A DNA stretch of 64,000 nucleotides from an uncultured Winogradskyella sp. (GTDB lineage: Bacteria > Bacteroidota > Bacteroidia > Flavobacteriales > Flavobacteriaceae). Under the pieces are notes generated by a model. That model did no database searches, was not told where the DNA came from, and was given only the letters and a program-made list of their open reading frames with translations. The position numbers and the translations under genes were made by a program. Position 1 is the stretch's first letter; each line of letters begins with the position of its first letter. This document shows positions 45,267-54,985 of the stretch, piece by piece. Where the stretch lies: positions 1 to 64,000 of the forward strand of contig NZ_CANMJY010000006.1 in NCBI RefSeq assembly GCF_947498345.1, given 5' to 3'.

Positions 45267-46094
45267 TTAATAGCCAGCAAAATTAAAATTAAGCATCTGT
45301 TTCATATGTGCGTATAGCTTCGGGAATTGAGATTTAAATGCTTTTGGTGTCTCAATAAAGTTTTCTAAAATTACAGCAAAAAACTCATAATGATTGGTGT
45401 AGGCGTATTCTCTAAAGTATTTTGAAGCAATCAGGTCTTCCCTAACCATTTTATGATGTTGTAAAAAATTGATTAAATCCTCAAAGCCTTGTCTAAAAAT
45501 CTTGCTACTAATATCATTATTGACAAAGGCATTTAAATGAATGGCATGCCCAAACTCATGAATTCCTAAATTTAAATTATCATCTCCGATATGATAACCT
45601 TGTTCAAAATCTTCCCACGAAAATACAATTGACTTTAATTTTGGGTTGGTCTCACCTTTATGATTGGTCTCATTAATTTGCGAATAATACGCTTTGGGAT
45701 AAATAATAACTTTATCAATTAAGTCTATAAGGTAATTTCTAAACCCAAATGTCAGCATCACAGCTGTTGCTGAGATGAGTGTTTTCATTTCTTCTGTTGG
45801 CTCTATACCTTCTCTACCTATAAATACTTTATTCGCAATAAATCTGGCTAACCTATGTCTAAATATCTTTTGTTCCTTTACATTGAGTATTTTATAAAAA
45901 TTAAATTCTCTCTCTAGAATTATGATCTGCTTTTCTGTTAGTGAACGCTTTGATATAGAAATATTAAGAAAAAAGGGTTTTTTATACTTAAAGGCATAAA
46001 CTTGTTCAAAATAGATATATAATCTGCTAAGTACAACTGAAGCAATAGTTACCAATAAAACAATAATAAAAATAAGTTTTAATATTGGGTTCAT
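45267..46094 (-). CDS. MtfA-like zinc peptidase
   Basis: A 275-residue protein. A single N-terminal membrane helix (about 5-25) precedes a domain like MtfA (DgsA anti-repressor), with zinc motif HEFGHAIH (His179, Glu180, His183) and a downstream Glu in YEFFAV as probable third ligand. In E. coli MtfA is a soluble peptidase that binds the repressor Mlc; flavobacterial members often carry a membrane helix, and their targets are unknown. The frame opens 13 codons earlier, but MNPILKLIF at 46094 directly starts the membrane helix and is preferred. It lies about 50 bases before the UXS gene on the same strand. Confidence 0.82.
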   Translation of the reverse strand: MNPILKLIFIIVLLVTIASVVLSRLYIYFEQVYAFKYKKPFFLNISISKRSLTEKQIIILEREFNFYKILNVKEQKIFRHRLARFIANKVFIGREGIEPTEEMKTLISATAVMLTFGFRNYLIDLIDKVIIYPKAYYSQINETNHKGETNPKLKSIVFSWEDFEQGYHIGDDNLNLGIHEFGHAIHLNAFVNNDISSKIFRQGFEDLINFLQHHKMVREDLIASKYFREYAYTNHYEFFAVILENFIETPKAFKSQFPKLYAHMKQMLNFNFAGY

Positions 46095-46133
46095 CGAAGG
46101 TGATTGGGTCTCCTGTAGGTAGAATAAGATCAT

Positions 46134-46389
46134 TGTTCAATATAGGAAAGATATTTTGAAGTTTTTAACACAAGTCTAAAAAAGCTTGCTCATAAAATTT
46201 GGGTAAACTTGTAATATAAAGCTAATGATTCGAATTATACAAAGCGGATTATAAAGGGTTACTGTCGCTTCCTTTGTGATCCGCTTTTAAAGTGTTTATT
46301 AGTGACCCAAAAAGGGAAAAGTTTAAACCAAAAGAGTGAATTCCATTTTCGCAGCAATCCCTTTGATATCAAACGAACTATCTAAAATG
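46134..46389. other. Intergenic region with a GC-rich hairpin
   Basis: AAAGCGGAT (46241-46249) pairs with ATCCGCTTT (46279-46287), with an inner AAAGG/CCTTT pairing. There is no good T-tract on the minus strand and only CTTTTAAAG on the plus strand, so its role as a terminator is doubtful. No gene is seen in the rest. Confidence 0.5.
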
Positions 46390-46390
46390 A

Positions 46391-46426
46391 AAAACGGAGA
46401 AGCTATCAATCTAGATAAATTCTCCG
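46391..46426 (-). terminator. Terminator after tRNA-Arg
   Basis: On the minus strand CGGAGAA (from 46426) and TTCTCCG (to 46395) form a 7-bp stem, followed directly by TTTT. It begins seven bases after the tRNA 3' end. Confidence 0.65.
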
Positions 46427-46432
46427 CTGGAG

Positions 46433-46506
46433 TGACCACGGCAGGATTCAAACCTGCGACCGCTGGAGCCGAAATCCAGTGCTCTATTCAGCTGAGCTAC
46501 GTGGCC
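46433..46506 (-). tRNA. tRNA-Arg (anticodon UCG)
   Basis: Read on the minus strand, the 74 nt fold into a standard cloverleaf: acceptor GGCCACG with CGTGGTC (one G-U pair), D arm GCTCAGCTGAATAGAGC, anticodon stem CTGGA/TCCAG with loop TTTCGGC and anticodon TCG, and T arm GCAGG-TTTGAAT-CCTGC. The discriminator is A; CCA is not encoded. It follows the YqeY-like gene by 12 bases and may be co-transcribed with it. Confidence 0.97.
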
Positions 46507-46518
46507 AAAATTGATAAA

Positions 46519-46971
46519 TTAAGACAATAGTTTAGCTTTTACAATGGTGGAAATTGTTTTTCCATCTGCTTGACCAGCAAGTTCTTTTGAAACGATTCCC
46601 ATAACCTTACCCATGTCTTTCATACCATCGGCGCCAATCTCATCGATAGTCATTACTACGACTTTTTCAATTTCTTCTTCGCTCAAAGCTTCTGGTAAAA
46701 ACTGACTAATGACTTCCGCTTGATCAATCTCAGGTAAAGCCAAATCCTTTCGGTTCTGCTCCAAAAATATAGCAGCGCTATCTTTTCGCTGTTTTACCAT
46801 TTTAGACAAGATTTTAATTTCTTGTTCCTCAGTTAGCTCTTCTGTAGAACCTGATGCAGTTTTTGCTAATAATATTTCAGCTTTTACTGCTCTTAATGCT
46901 GCTAAAGCGGTTTGATCTTTCTCTTTCATCGCTGTTTTCATTGCAGCCATGATATCATTTTGTAAGCTCAT
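46519..46971 (-). CDS. YqeY/GatB-domain protein
   Basis: A 150-residue protein of the YqeY family, which resembles the tail domain of GatB, the amidotransferase subunit that binds tRNA. It shows DIMAAMKTAMKEKDQTAL, ALRAVKAEI and the C-terminal GMKDMGKVMGIVSKEL. Its function is not settled, though tRNA-linked roles are suspected. The following tRNA-Arg lies 12 bases away. On the minus strand, TATCTTCG (46995-47002) is a degenerate -7 element for it; a terminator separates it from ftsZ upstream. Confidence 0.9.
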   Translation of the reverse strand: MSLQNDIMAAMKTAMKEKDQTALAALRAVKAEILLAKTASGSTEELTEEQEIKILSKMVKQRKDSAAIFLEQNRKDLALPEIDQAEVISQFLPEALSEEEIEKVVVMTIDEIGADGMKDMGKVMGIVSKELAGQADGKTISTIVKAKLLS

Positions 46972-47049
46972 TTTGTCTTAATTTAATTGATTTGCGAAGA
47001 TACTAAAAAAGTTGTGGTGAACTTTATATAAAATCTCGTACCTAGTAAA

Positions 47050-47086
47050 AATAAAAAGCCTAAAAAGTTGAGGGAACTTTTTAGGC
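47050..47086 (-). terminator. Terminator of the dcw cluster after ftsZ
   Basis: GCCTAAAAAGTT (47058-47069) pairs perfectly with AACTTTTTAGGC (47075-47086) around GAGGG, and on the minus strand a T-rich tail follows. It ends the long leftward division and cell-wall transcript. Confidence 0.88.
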
Positions 47087-47123
47087 CTGACAATGGTGTA
47101 AAACACTTAACTTAAACTTGCTA

Positions 47124-49052
47124 TTAATCTACGTTATCGTGTAAAAATGAATTGTTACTTCTCAATTGAATATCGTCGTTATCATCTGTACCGACAGACA
47201 TCCTGGAAGCGTTGGTTTCTGAAGAATGCTGAGCATCCTCTAGATTAACACCCTGTCTCTTATAAGCAGGCTCTTTTTCTATTTCGTCAATCTTTGCAGT
47301 ATTGAACTTATAGTTAAAATCTTTCATATGCTTTCTACGCTCATCTGCACGTGCTTTAATGAGTTCAGAAATAGGGCTGTTCATTGGATCGATTTCGTCT
47401 TCGATGACTTCTTCATTGTCTTCTACAGGAAGTATTTTCTTTTCAAAAACGATTTCTTCTTTTACTTCAACTTCTTTTGTATTTGTATTAATAGAAGACT
47501 CAAAAGTTTCAAAATCATCTAATGCGTAGCGTTTCTCACCCTCTTCATTTACTTCGGTAACCGAAATAATTTCAACAGGTTCATTGACATCGATATCTTT
47601 TACATCTTCATCTAAGCTGAAAAACATTTTTTCTTCACCAGATTCTGGCTCTTCAACTTTTTCAGGCTCATTGTTTGAAAGTGGTAAATCGAACGTTAAG
47701 GTAATTTGTTCTTCTTCTGACTCTTCTTCAATGGTTTCTGCCTTATTTTCTATTGGAGTAATAATGAATTCTTCAGGGGCAACTTCAACCTCAGATTTAG
47801 TATCTAATACTTCATCATAGACCACATTCATATTCCTCAGCAAATCTGTAGTAGGAATAATATCCATACCGTTATTTGTTTCAGGCTCTACTTCATCCTC
47901 ATCAATCAATACATGCTTTACGATCGGCTCTTCTTTTTTGTCTTCTAAAACAATATCTGGTGTGATAATCGCTGGTTCTTTTTCTTGCGTACTAACCTCT
48001 TCTACAACGTCTTCTTCTAAAGCATGAATTACTTTTTTAGTTTCGGTATTTGAAATTTCATTTTGCTGATCTAGATCAAACCCTGTAGCTATAATAGTTA
48101 CAGCAATTGATTCTTGTAAAGATTCATCTTCACCAACACCCATAATAATGTTAGCTCCATGACCTGCCTCATTTTGAATATGATCATTAATTTCACCTAT
48201 CTCATCAATAGTAATTTCTTGAGAACCAGAAACGATAAGCAACAATACATTTTTGGCTCCAGTAATTTTATTATCGTTTAGTAATGGCGAGTCTAAAGCT
48301 TTCATAATGGCTTCTTGAGCTCTGGTTTGCCCAGAAGCTGTAGCCGATCCCATAATAGCTGTTCCACTGTTACTTAGTACTGTTTTTGCATCACGTAAAT
48401 CGATATTTTGTGTGTAGTGATGTGTGATAACTTCCGCAATTCCTCTTGATGCTGTAGATAAAACCTCATCTGCTTTTGAGAATCCTGCTTTAAACCCAAG
48501 ATTACCATATACTTCGCGAAGCTTGTTGTTATTTATAACGACTAGTGAGTCTACATGTGCGCGTAGGTTTTCTATGCCACGTTGCGCTTGTTCATTACGC
48601 ATCTTACCTTCAAATTGAAATGGCATCGTCACAATACCTACAGTAAGAATATCTAATTCTTTCGCCATTTTTGCGATGATTGGCGCAGCACCTGTACCTG
48701 TACCGCCTCCCATACCTGCAGTAATAAATACCATTTTAGTATTGGTATCTAACATTCTACGGATATCTTCTAAACTTTCTACAGCGGCCTGCTCACCAAC
48801 ATCAGGATTGGCTCCAGCTCCTAATCCTTCGGTTAAGTTTACACCAAGTTGAATTTTGTTTGGAACACCACTATTTTGAAGTGCCTGTGCATCGGTATTA
48901 CAAATCACAAAATCAACACCTTTGATACCTTGTTGAAACATGTGATTTATGGCATTACTACCTCCACCACCTACACCAATCACTTTAATGACGTTAGATT
49001 GATGTTTAGGCAAATCAAATGAAATGTTTCCAAATTCGTTGCTATTACTCAT
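47124..49052 (-). CDS. ftsZ: Cell division protein FtsZ
   Basis: A 642-residue tubulin-like GTPase that forms the division ring. The GTP-binding GGGTGTG is at 115-121, with GVGGGGSNA near 27-34 and the catalytic-loop region around NIDLRDAKTVL. The conserved domain ends near residue 335. A very long acidic tail of about 300 residues follows, rich in Glu, Asp and Val, ending with basic and polar sequence (ERRKHMKDFNYKFNTAK, then SFLHDNVD). Most FtsZ proteins are about 380-400 residues; long tails of this kind occur in Bacteroidota. It is the last gene of the cluster before the terminator and is separated from ftsA by a 158-base gap with inverted repeats. Confidence 0.97.
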   Translation of the reverse strand: MSNSNEFGNISFDLPKHQSNVIKVIGVGGGGSNAINHMFQQGIKGVDFVICNTDAQALQNSGVPNKIQLGVNLTEGLGAGANPDVGEQAAVESLEDIRRMLDTNTKMVFITAGMGGGTGTGAAPIIAKMAKELDILTVGIVTMPFQFEGKMRNEQAQRGIENLRAHVDSLVVINNNKLREVYGNLGFKAGFSKADEVLSTASRGIAEVITHHYTQNIDLRDAKTVLSNSGTAIMGSATASGQTRAQEAIMKALDSPLLNDNKITGAKNVLLLIVSGSQEITIDEIGEINDHIQNEAGHGANIIMGVGEDESLQESIAVTIIATGFDLDQQNEISNTETKKVIHALEEDVVEEVSTQEKEPAIITPDIVLEDKKEEPIVKHVLIDEDEVEPETNNGMDIIPTTDLLRNMNVVYDEVLDTKSEVEVAPEEFIITPIENKAETIEEESEEEQITLTFDLPLSNNEPEKVEEPESGEEKMFFSLDEDVKDIDVNEPVEIISVTEVNEEGEKRYALDDFETFESSINTNTKEVEVKEEIVFEKKILPVEDNEEVIEDEIDPMNSPISELIKARADERRKHMKDFNYKFNTAKIDEIEKEPAYKRQGVNLEDAQHSSETNASRMSVGTDDNDDIQLRSNNSFLHDNVD

Positions 49053-49130
49053 ACTTTTTGAGATTATGGGATTTTATATCTTTTAAACTTTATTTTATTT
49101 TTTAATACATGATGATTGTCAATCCATCAT

Positions 49131-49196
49131 ATTTTATTGTTCAATTGCCCTCGCCTTAGCGCTGGCTTTTCGTTAAAATTGTCCACTGGACAATTT
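49131..49196. repeat. REP-like inverted repeats between ftsA and ftsZ
   Basis: Two palindromic units lie together: AAATTGTCC-ACT-GGACAATTT (49176-49196) and GCC-TTAGCGCT-GGC (about 49153-49166). They look like an intergenic repeat of the REP kind. On the minus strand the first is followed by TTTTAAC, so it could attenuate ftsA read-through into ftsZ. Confidence 0.45.
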
Positions 49197-49210
49197 CCAT
49201 ACAATCTGTC

Positions 49211-50542
49211 CTATTCTGCGTTGTCTAAAAACTCTTTAACACGTTCTGTTAACTTGTCTAAAAATGAACGGCGTTCCTTAATTGGTTCTTCAACTTCGAT
49301 CTCTGATTCTGTTTCAGAATTTTGTTCTACTTCTGCCACATTTTGCATTTCATCATCTACAGCTTCGGCCCTTTTACGATCCTGGCGTTTTAACCCATCC
49401 ATAACCAAACCAACTGCTGTTGCAAATAACGGACTTGCAATATCCTCATCACTATCACCTGCCAAATGCTCATTAGGATATCCTATTCTGGTATCCATCC
49501 CTGTGATATATTCTACTAATTGCTTTAAATGTTTTAATTGGCTTCCTCCACCCGTTAATACTATACCAGCAATAAGCTTTTTCTTTTGCTCTTCGTGACC
49601 ATAGTTTTTTATTTCTACATAAACTTGCTCAATAATTTCTACAACTCTGGCATGAATTATTTTAGATAAGTTTTTTAATGTAATCTCCTTTGGTTCTCTA
49701 CCTCTAAGCCCTGGAATAGAAACAATTTCGTTGTCTTTATTTTCACCTGGCCATGCAGAGCCAAACTTCATTTTTAAAAGCTCTGCTTGTTTTTCTATAA
49801 TTGAGCATCCTTCTTTTATATCCTCAGTAATCACATTACCACCAAAAGGAATAACTGCTGTGTGACGGATGATACCATCTTTAAAAACTGCTAAATCTGT
49901 TGTTCCACCTCCTATGTCAATCAAAGCTACACCAGCTTCTTTTTCTTCTTGGCTTAAAACTGCATTAGCTGATGCTAAAGGCTCTAAAGTGATACCTTCT
50001 AATTCTAATCCGGCACTTTTAACACAACGCCCAATATTTCTTATAGATGATACCTGACCAACAACAACATGAAAATTAGCCTCTAATCGTCCACCATACA
50101 TACCTATTGGTTCTTTGATTTCGGCTTGACCATCTACTTTAAACTCTTGTGGTAACACATGTATAATTTCTTCACCTGGAAGCATTACCAGTTTATGAAC
50201 CTGATTGATTAAGCGATCGATATCAGTTTCATCAATTACCAATTCGGAATTTGCTCTTGTGATATAATCACTATGCTGTAAACTACGTATATGCTGACCT
50301 GCGATGCCTACGGTTACCTCTTCAATCTTTTCTGAAGCCGCAGCTTCAGCTTCTTGCACAGCCTGCTGAATCGATTGAATTGTCTGCGTAATATTATTTA
50401 CAACACCACGATGCACACCCATGCTTTTGGATTTACCCACACCTAGAATCTCTACTTTACCATACTCATTTTTGCGACCAATCATGGCCACAATTTTTGT
50501 GGTTCCTATATCTAAACCTACTGATATGTTATGACTGTCCAT
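49211..50542 (-). CDS. ftsA: Cell division protein FtsA
   Basis: A 443-residue actin-like ATPase that tethers FtsZ to the membrane. It shows the phosphate-binding GLDIGTTKIVAMIG near the start, the SHS2/1C region around VGIAGQHIRSL, the second phosphate loop IDIGGGTTDLAVF, and adenosine motif VLTGGGSQL. The C-terminal end after a charged linker (RSFLDKLTERVKEFLD) is the expected amphipathic membrane-targeting helix. It starts three bases after ftsQ. Confidence 0.97.
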   Translation of the reverse strand: MDSHNISVGLDIGTTKIVAMIGRKNEYGKVEILGVGKSKSMGVHRGVVNNITQTIQSIQQAVQEAEAAASEKIEEVTVGIAGQHIRSLQHSDYITRANSELVIDETDIDRLINQVHKLVMLPGEEIIHVLPQEFKVDGQAEIKEPIGMYGGRLEANFHVVVGQVSSIRNIGRCVKSAGLELEGITLEPLASANAVLSQEEKEAGVALIDIGGGTTDLAVFKDGIIRHTAVIPFGGNVITEDIKEGCSIIEKQAELLKMKFGSAWPGENKDNEIVSIPGLRGREPKEITLKNLSKIIHARVVEIIEQVYVEIKNYGHEEQKKKLIAGIVLTGGGSQLKHLKQLVEYITGMDTRIGYPNEHLAGDSDEDIASPLFATAVGLVMDGLKRQDRKRAEAVDDEMQNVAEVEQNSETESEIEVEEPIKERRSFLDKLTERVKEFLDNAE

Positions 50543-50545
50543 AGC

Positions 50546-51265
50546 TTATATTTTGGTGCAAATCACTTGTTTATCAAATTTGAGATTCACAAGCTTGTAA
50601 TTATTTAATATTCTGTCTTTTAGTGCTTTTTGATAAAAAGCTTTAAAATTATTTATTTTCTTTTCGAGTTTTTCTAAAGTTCCTAAATGAACTATAAAAT
50701 CACTTTTTCGAATTTTAAAATCAATGGTTTTATCGTCATTCTGACGAATTTCAATGACATATTTTTTTAAGAATGCATCTTCATCAACAGCTTTGGCAAA
50801 TTGAAAAACTGTTTCAAGGTCATTTTTCTTAATATTACCAATAACTAATGGTACTCTTGCAGCATAATTAGACGACAAAGGCATATATGATCCCTGATCA
50901 TCGATATAATATGATGCATTAGTATTGACTCTTGCTATAGGTCGTTTTTGTTCAATTTCTGCGGAAAGCTCACCATTTACGGATATAAACACTTCTGCTT
51001 TCTTTATCATTGGGTTAGAATTTAGGGCAGTTTCTAACTCGTTCAAATCTATAATTTCTTTAGGCTGTTCTGTAACAGGTCGCTGATTTTGTATTAACAA
51101 TTTACTAACAGTGGCTTCTGTGATAAACAATTTGTTTTCGCCAACAAATTCTATATTAGGTTTAGAAACTTTCCTGTTATCATTTCTATGTTTAGAAAAC
51201 GCAAACAAGAAGCCTATTAAAAGTAACAAACCAATGATTTTTATGTAGTTATAATTAATTCGCAA
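50546..51265 (-). CDS. ftsQ: Cell division protein FtsQ
   Basis: A 239-residue bitopic membrane protein: a short cytoplasmic N-terminus, one membrane helix (about 8-24) and a periplasmic part with a POTRA-like region (about 35-110; LNELETALNSNPMIKKAEV, then EIEQKRPIARVN) and a beta domain, as in FtsQ/DivIB. It scaffolds late division proteins. Its start overlaps the murC stop by 11 bases, and ftsA follows after three bases, so translation is probably coupled. The sequence is divergent from proteobacterial FtsQ, as is normal in Bacteroidota. Confidence 0.9.
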   Translation of the reverse strand: MRINYNYIKIIGLLLLIGFLFAFSKHRNDNRKVSKPNIEFVGENKLFITEATVSKLLIQNQRPVTEQPKEIIDLNELETALNSNPMIKKAEVFISVNGELSAEIEQKRPIARVNTNASYYIDDQGSYMPLSSNYAARVPLVIGNIKKNDLETVFQFAKAVDEDAFLKKYVIEIRQNDDKTIDFKIRKSDFIVHLGTLEKLEKKINNFKAFYQKALKDRILNNYKLVNLKFDKQVICTKI

Positions 51266-52607
51266 TACTAAGTGCTTCTTTAATATGTTTAACTTCTTCT
51301 CCTATATCACCTGCTCCAATAGTCAAAATAACCTGAACATCTGATTTTTTGATTTCATCTATCAACTCTGATTTAGAAATCAGCTGTTTATTTGGGTTTT
51401 TAATCTTCTCTAATAACCACTTTGAAGTCACTCCTTCAATTGGTAATTCTCGCGCTGGATAAATATCTAAAAGCAATATTTCGTCAAATTTTGAGAGGCT
51501 CTCAGCAAATCCATCTATAAAATCACGTGTTCTTGTATAAAGATGGGGTTGAAAAATCGCTAAAACCCTCCTATCGGGATACATTTCTTTAACCGCTTGA
51601 TGGACTGCATTAATTTCTTCGGGATGATGTGCATAATCATCAATAAACACAAAGTCATTCGTTTTAATTTGATATGTAAATCTTCGCTTAACTCCTTTGT
51701 AAGATGCTAAACCCTTGGCGAGCTGGTTGTAAGGGCAACCAAAATCAACAGCCATCGCCAAGGCGATTATTGCATTCGACAAATTATGTCTACCAGGTAG
51801 GTTAAATTGAAAATCTTTATATAATTCGTTAGGTGTCTTCATATCAAACACATAACTTCCATTCTCTATTCTTACATTTTTGGCGCTATAGTCAGAATTG
51901 TCTTCTACACCATAAGTAATACCATCTAATGGCAATCCATTTCTAATAAATAGCTTGCCATTTGGCTTAATACATTTAGTAAAATCCTTAAATGACCTTA
52001 CTAGTTCTAAAGCATCACCATAAATATCCAAATGATCAGCATCCATTGATGTAATGCATGCCAGATTTGGTGATAAGGTTAAAAAGGAACGATCAAATTC
52101 ATCCGCTTCAACAACAGTAACGTCTGTTCCATTTGAAATTAAATTTGAATTATAATTCTCACTTATACCACCTAAAAAAGCAGTCACTGGAACATTACAT
52201 TCGTTCAGCAAATGTCCTAATATACTTGTTGTCGTTGTTTTACCATGTGTACCCGCAACTGCAAGACATTTGGTTTGTCTTGTAATTTCCCCTAAAACTT
52301 CAGAACGTTTTAAAACCTTAAAGCCATTTGAATTAAAGTAATTTAATTCGGAATGATTTTTAGGAATCGCTGGTGTATAAACCACCAAAGTGTCTTCCTT
52401 ATTTAAATACTTAGGGTTAATTTCAATAATATTATCATTAAAATGAATGTAAATATTTAAGTCTTGTAATGCTCTGGTAATATCAGATGCGGTTTTATCA
52501 TAACCAGCAACCTGTTTTCCATTAGCCACAAAGTAACGCGCTATTGCACTCATACCAATACCACCTATACCGATAAAATAGACATTATTTATAGCTTTTA
52601 AATTCAT
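51255..52607 (-). CDS. murC: UDP-N-acetylmuramate--L-alanine ligase
   Basis: A 450-residue Mur ligase that adds L-Ala to UDP-MurNAc using ATP. It has the N-terminal nucleotide-sugar motif GIGGIGMS (13-20), the ATP loop GTHGKTT (119-125), the central ADEFDRSF, and the YAHHPEE motif typical of MurC in the C-terminal domain. Four bases of its start overlap the murG stop (ATGA), and its end overlaps ftsQ by 11 bases. Confidence 0.97.
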   Translation of the reverse strand: MNLKAINNVYFIGIGGIGMSAIARYFVANGKQVAGYDKTASDITRALQDLNIYIHFNDNIIEINPKYLNKEDTLVVYTPAIPKNHSELNYFNSNGFKVLKRSEVLGEITRQTKCLAVAGTHGKTTTTSILGHLLNECNVPVTAFLGGISENYNSNLISNGTDVTVVEADEFDRSFLTLSPNLACITSMDADHLDIYGDALELVRSFKDFTKCIKPNGKLFIRNGLPLDGITYGVEDNSDYSAKNVRIENGSYVFDMKTPNELYKDFQFNLPGRHNLSNAIIALAMAVDFGCPYNQLAKGLASYKGVKRRFTYQIKTNDFVFIDDYAHHPEEINAVHQAVKEMYPDRRVLAIFQPHLYTRTRDFIDGFAESLSKFDEILLLDIYPARELPIEGVTSKWLLEKIKNPNKQLISKSELIDEIKKSDVQVILTIGAGDIGEEVKHIKEALSIAN

Positions 52608-53701
52608 TCTTTTATTAATAGTTTTTCAACCTCATCCACAATATCATTAGTAGCATTTACTAATGCCATAGCTTCAATATTTTCGCCTAATTCATTTCTT
52701 TTTTCTTTATTAGAAATTAGCACTGAAAAATGATTCTGAAATTCTGAATCCAGATCTTTCTCTCTTATTAAAATTGCTGCATTTTTGTCTGCAATTGCCT
52801 TTGCATTTTTTGTTTGATGGTCTTCTGCAACATTAGGTGATGGAATAAAGATTGTAGGTTTACCGGCAATACACAACTCAGAAACTGATATGGCACCAGC
52901 TCTCGAAATAATCACATCTGCTGCTGCATATGCCATATCCATATTGTTTAAAAATGCATGAACCTGAACGTACTTTAATTTATTGTACTGTTTATATGCA
53001 TCATAATACAACTTTCCACATTGCCAAATTAACTGCACATTCATTTCCTCGAAAAAAACAAGGTTAGCTTCAATTAATTCATTGATACGTCTAGCCCCTA
53101 AACTTCCTCCCAATACTAATAATGTATGTTTACTATGAATAAGCCCAAAACTGTCTTTCCCTTCAATATGTTTTCCACGTACTTCGAGTAAATCTTTTCT
53201 AATTGGATTGCCTGTAAGTTTTAATTTTTCCTTTGGAAAAAACTTTTCGAGTCCTCCATAGGCTACACAAATTGTATTTACCTTTTTACCAAGCAATTTG
53301 TTTGTTATACCTGGATATGAATTCTGTTCTTGAATAAGACATGGAATGTTTTTATTAGTAGCCATTTGTAATAATGGACCACTTGCAAAACCTCCTGTAC
53401 CTATAACCACATGAGGTTTAAATGTTTTTATAATTTTTCTGGATCTTAAAAGACTAATTAACAGCTTAAATGGAAACATTAAATTCTTTAAAGTCAATTT
53501 TCTTTGAATTCCAGAAATCCACAACCCTTCAATTTTGTAACCCGCTTGTGGTACCTTATCCATTTCCATACGATCAGAAGCTCCAACGAATAAAAACTCG
53601 GCATTAGGGTAACGCGACTTTAACTCGTCTGCAATAGCAACCGCAGGATAAATATGACCTCCTGTTCCGCCTCCTGATAATATGAATCTATAGCTACTCA
53701 T
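52604..53701 (-). CDS. murG: UDP-GlcNAc--lipid I N-acetylglucosaminyltransferase
   Basis: A 365-residue GT-B glycosyltransferase that converts lipid I to lipid II on the inner face of the membrane. The N-terminal [16 protein letters not shown] and the C-terminal donor-binding [20 protein letters not shown] are intact. Its start overlaps the ftsW stop by a single base, and its stop overlaps the murC start by four. Confidence 0.97.
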   Translation of the reverse strand: MSSYRFILSGGGTGGHIYPAVAIADELKSRYPNAEFLFVGASDRMEMDKVPQAGYKIEGLWISGIQRKLTLKNLMFPFKLLISLLRSRKIIKTFKPHVVIGTGGFASGPLLQMATNKNIPCLIQEQNSYPGITNKLLGKKVNTICVAYGGLEKFFPKEKLKLTGNPIRKDLLEVRGKHIEGKDSFGLIHSKHTLLVLGGSLGARRINELIEANLVFFEEMNVQLIWQCGKLYYDAYKQYNKLKYVQVHAFLNNMDMAYAAADVIISRAGAISVSELCIAGKPTIFIPSPNVAEDHQTKNAKAIADKNAAILIREKDLDSEFQNHFSVLISNKEKRNELGENIEAMALVNATNDIVDEVEKLLIKE

Positions 53702-54900
53702 TAAATTGCTTCACTTAATATGTCTAAAGGATTATCTCCTTCTAAAGTTTCACTTTCTTTTATTTCTTGACGCTTAGCACTTACGCTGAGTATAATTCCT
53801 ATAGCAAGACAGGTCATCCAAATAGAAGTTCCTCCACTACTAATCAATGGTAAGGTTTGTCCGGTTACAGGAAATAATTCTACAGCAACAGCCATATTTA
53901 TCAATGCCTGAAATACAATTGGTAGTCCAACTCCTAACACTAATAATTTTCCAAAAATGGTATCCGATTTCTGAGAGACTATAACAATTCTAAACAAAAA
54001 CCATGAGTACATAATGAGTAAGAACAATCCTCCTACTAATCCATACTCTTCTATTATAATAGCAAATATGAAATCTGAAGATGATTGTGGCAAAATGTAT
54101 TTAGTTGGGCTCTTACCTGGCCCAAGCCCAAAAACACCACCAGATGCAATTGCAGTTTTAGAGCGTTCTATTTGATAATCGGCTTCTGTATCTTCATCAT
54201 TTGAAAAATTTTCGATTCTGCTCATCCAGGTATCAACTCTATTTGGCATTGCTTCAGGGAAGGCTTTCGCTATTAAAACAAATAGTACTAAAGACATTAT
54301 GCCTGTCCCTATAATCACTAATAAATATTTAATAGGATAACCCCCAATAAATGTCAACATCATTACCATGGTAAAAATGATAGCTGTAGTTGAAAAATTT
54401 GCAGGAAGAATTAATATTAAAATAAAGAAAACAGGAACCCAAAGTGGTAAAACAGTTTCTTTGAAAGAAATTGATTTATCTCTTATTTTGGATAAATAAC
54501 GTGCTACATAAACCATTAAAACCACAGCTGCCAACGTCGATGTTTGAAACGACATATTCACCACAGGAATATTAATCCATCTGCTAGTATTTGTGCCTGA
54601 AGAGTTAGTAGATCCTTGTAAAATTGTAATTAACAATAAGACTAAAACCACAGGAATAAGTATCATTGATAACCCTTTAAAGTATTTATAAGGAATTTTG
54701 TGTACTGCAAACATTATTGCAAACCCAAGTGACAGATGCATAAAGTGCTTTACAAAGAATGAAATAGTACTACCACTCTCACCATAATCTGCTAAATTAC
54801 TAGCAGCACTATATACTGGTAAAAAGGAAAAAATAGCCAATAGAGTAGCTATAGCCCAAATAGCCCTATCTCCTTTGATTTGTGAAAATATATTTTGCAT
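53701..54900 (-). CDS. ftsW: SEDS peptidoglycan polymerase FtsW
   Basis: A 399-residue protein with about ten membrane helices, of the SEDS family (shape, elongation, division, sporulation). It shows FGLGPGKSP in the large loop and [10 protein letters not shown] near the end, both family hallmarks. Its place between murD and murG in the dcw cluster identifies it as FtsW rather than RodA. It polymerises glycan at the septum with the transpeptidase encoded upstream. Confidence 0.95.
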   Translation of the reverse strand: MQNIFSQIKGDRAIWAIATLLAIFSFLPVYSAASNLADYGESGSTISFFVKHFMHLSLGFAIMFAVHKIPYKYFKGLSMILIPVVLVLLLITILQGSTNSSGTNTSRWINIPVVNMSFQTSTLAAVVLMVYVARYLSKIRDKSISFKETVLPLWVPVFFILILILPANFSTTAIIFTMVMMLTFIGGYPIKYLLVIIGTGIMSLVLFVLIAKAFPEAMPNRVDTWMSRIENFSNDEDTEADYQIERSKTAIASGGVFGLGPGKSPTKYILPQSSSDFIFAIIIEEYGLVGGLFLLIMYSWFLFRIVIVSQKSDTIFGKLLVLGVGLPIVFQALINMAVAVELFPVTGQTLPLISSGGTSIWMTCLAIGIILSVSAKRQEIKESETLEGDNPLDILSEAI

Positions 54901-54911
54901 TCCTTTTTTTA

Positions 54912-54976
54912 TTTCTGCCGAAACAGAAACCTAATTATTCTTCTCTTTTATTATGGATTCCAGCTTTAGCAGGAAT
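54912..54976. repeat. Degenerate REP-like palindromes between murD and ftsW
   Basis: TTTCTG (54912-54917) pairs with CAGAAA (54924-54929), and ATTCC-AGCTTTAGC-AGGAAT (54957-54976) is an imperfect palindrome of the type ATTCCTGC..GCAGGAAT. These fill the only sizeable gap within the murein part of the cluster. Confidence 0.35.
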
Positions 54977-54985
54977 AGCATTATA

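Noticed and set aside
46336-46530. Open frame on the plus strand
   Set aside because: It overlaps the tRNA-Arg and its terminator on the opposite strand and has no protein-like features.
54912-54976. Intrinsic terminator splitting the murein genes
   Set aside because: The hairpins are weak and lack a T-tract on the minus strand; read-through from murD to ftsW is more likely.
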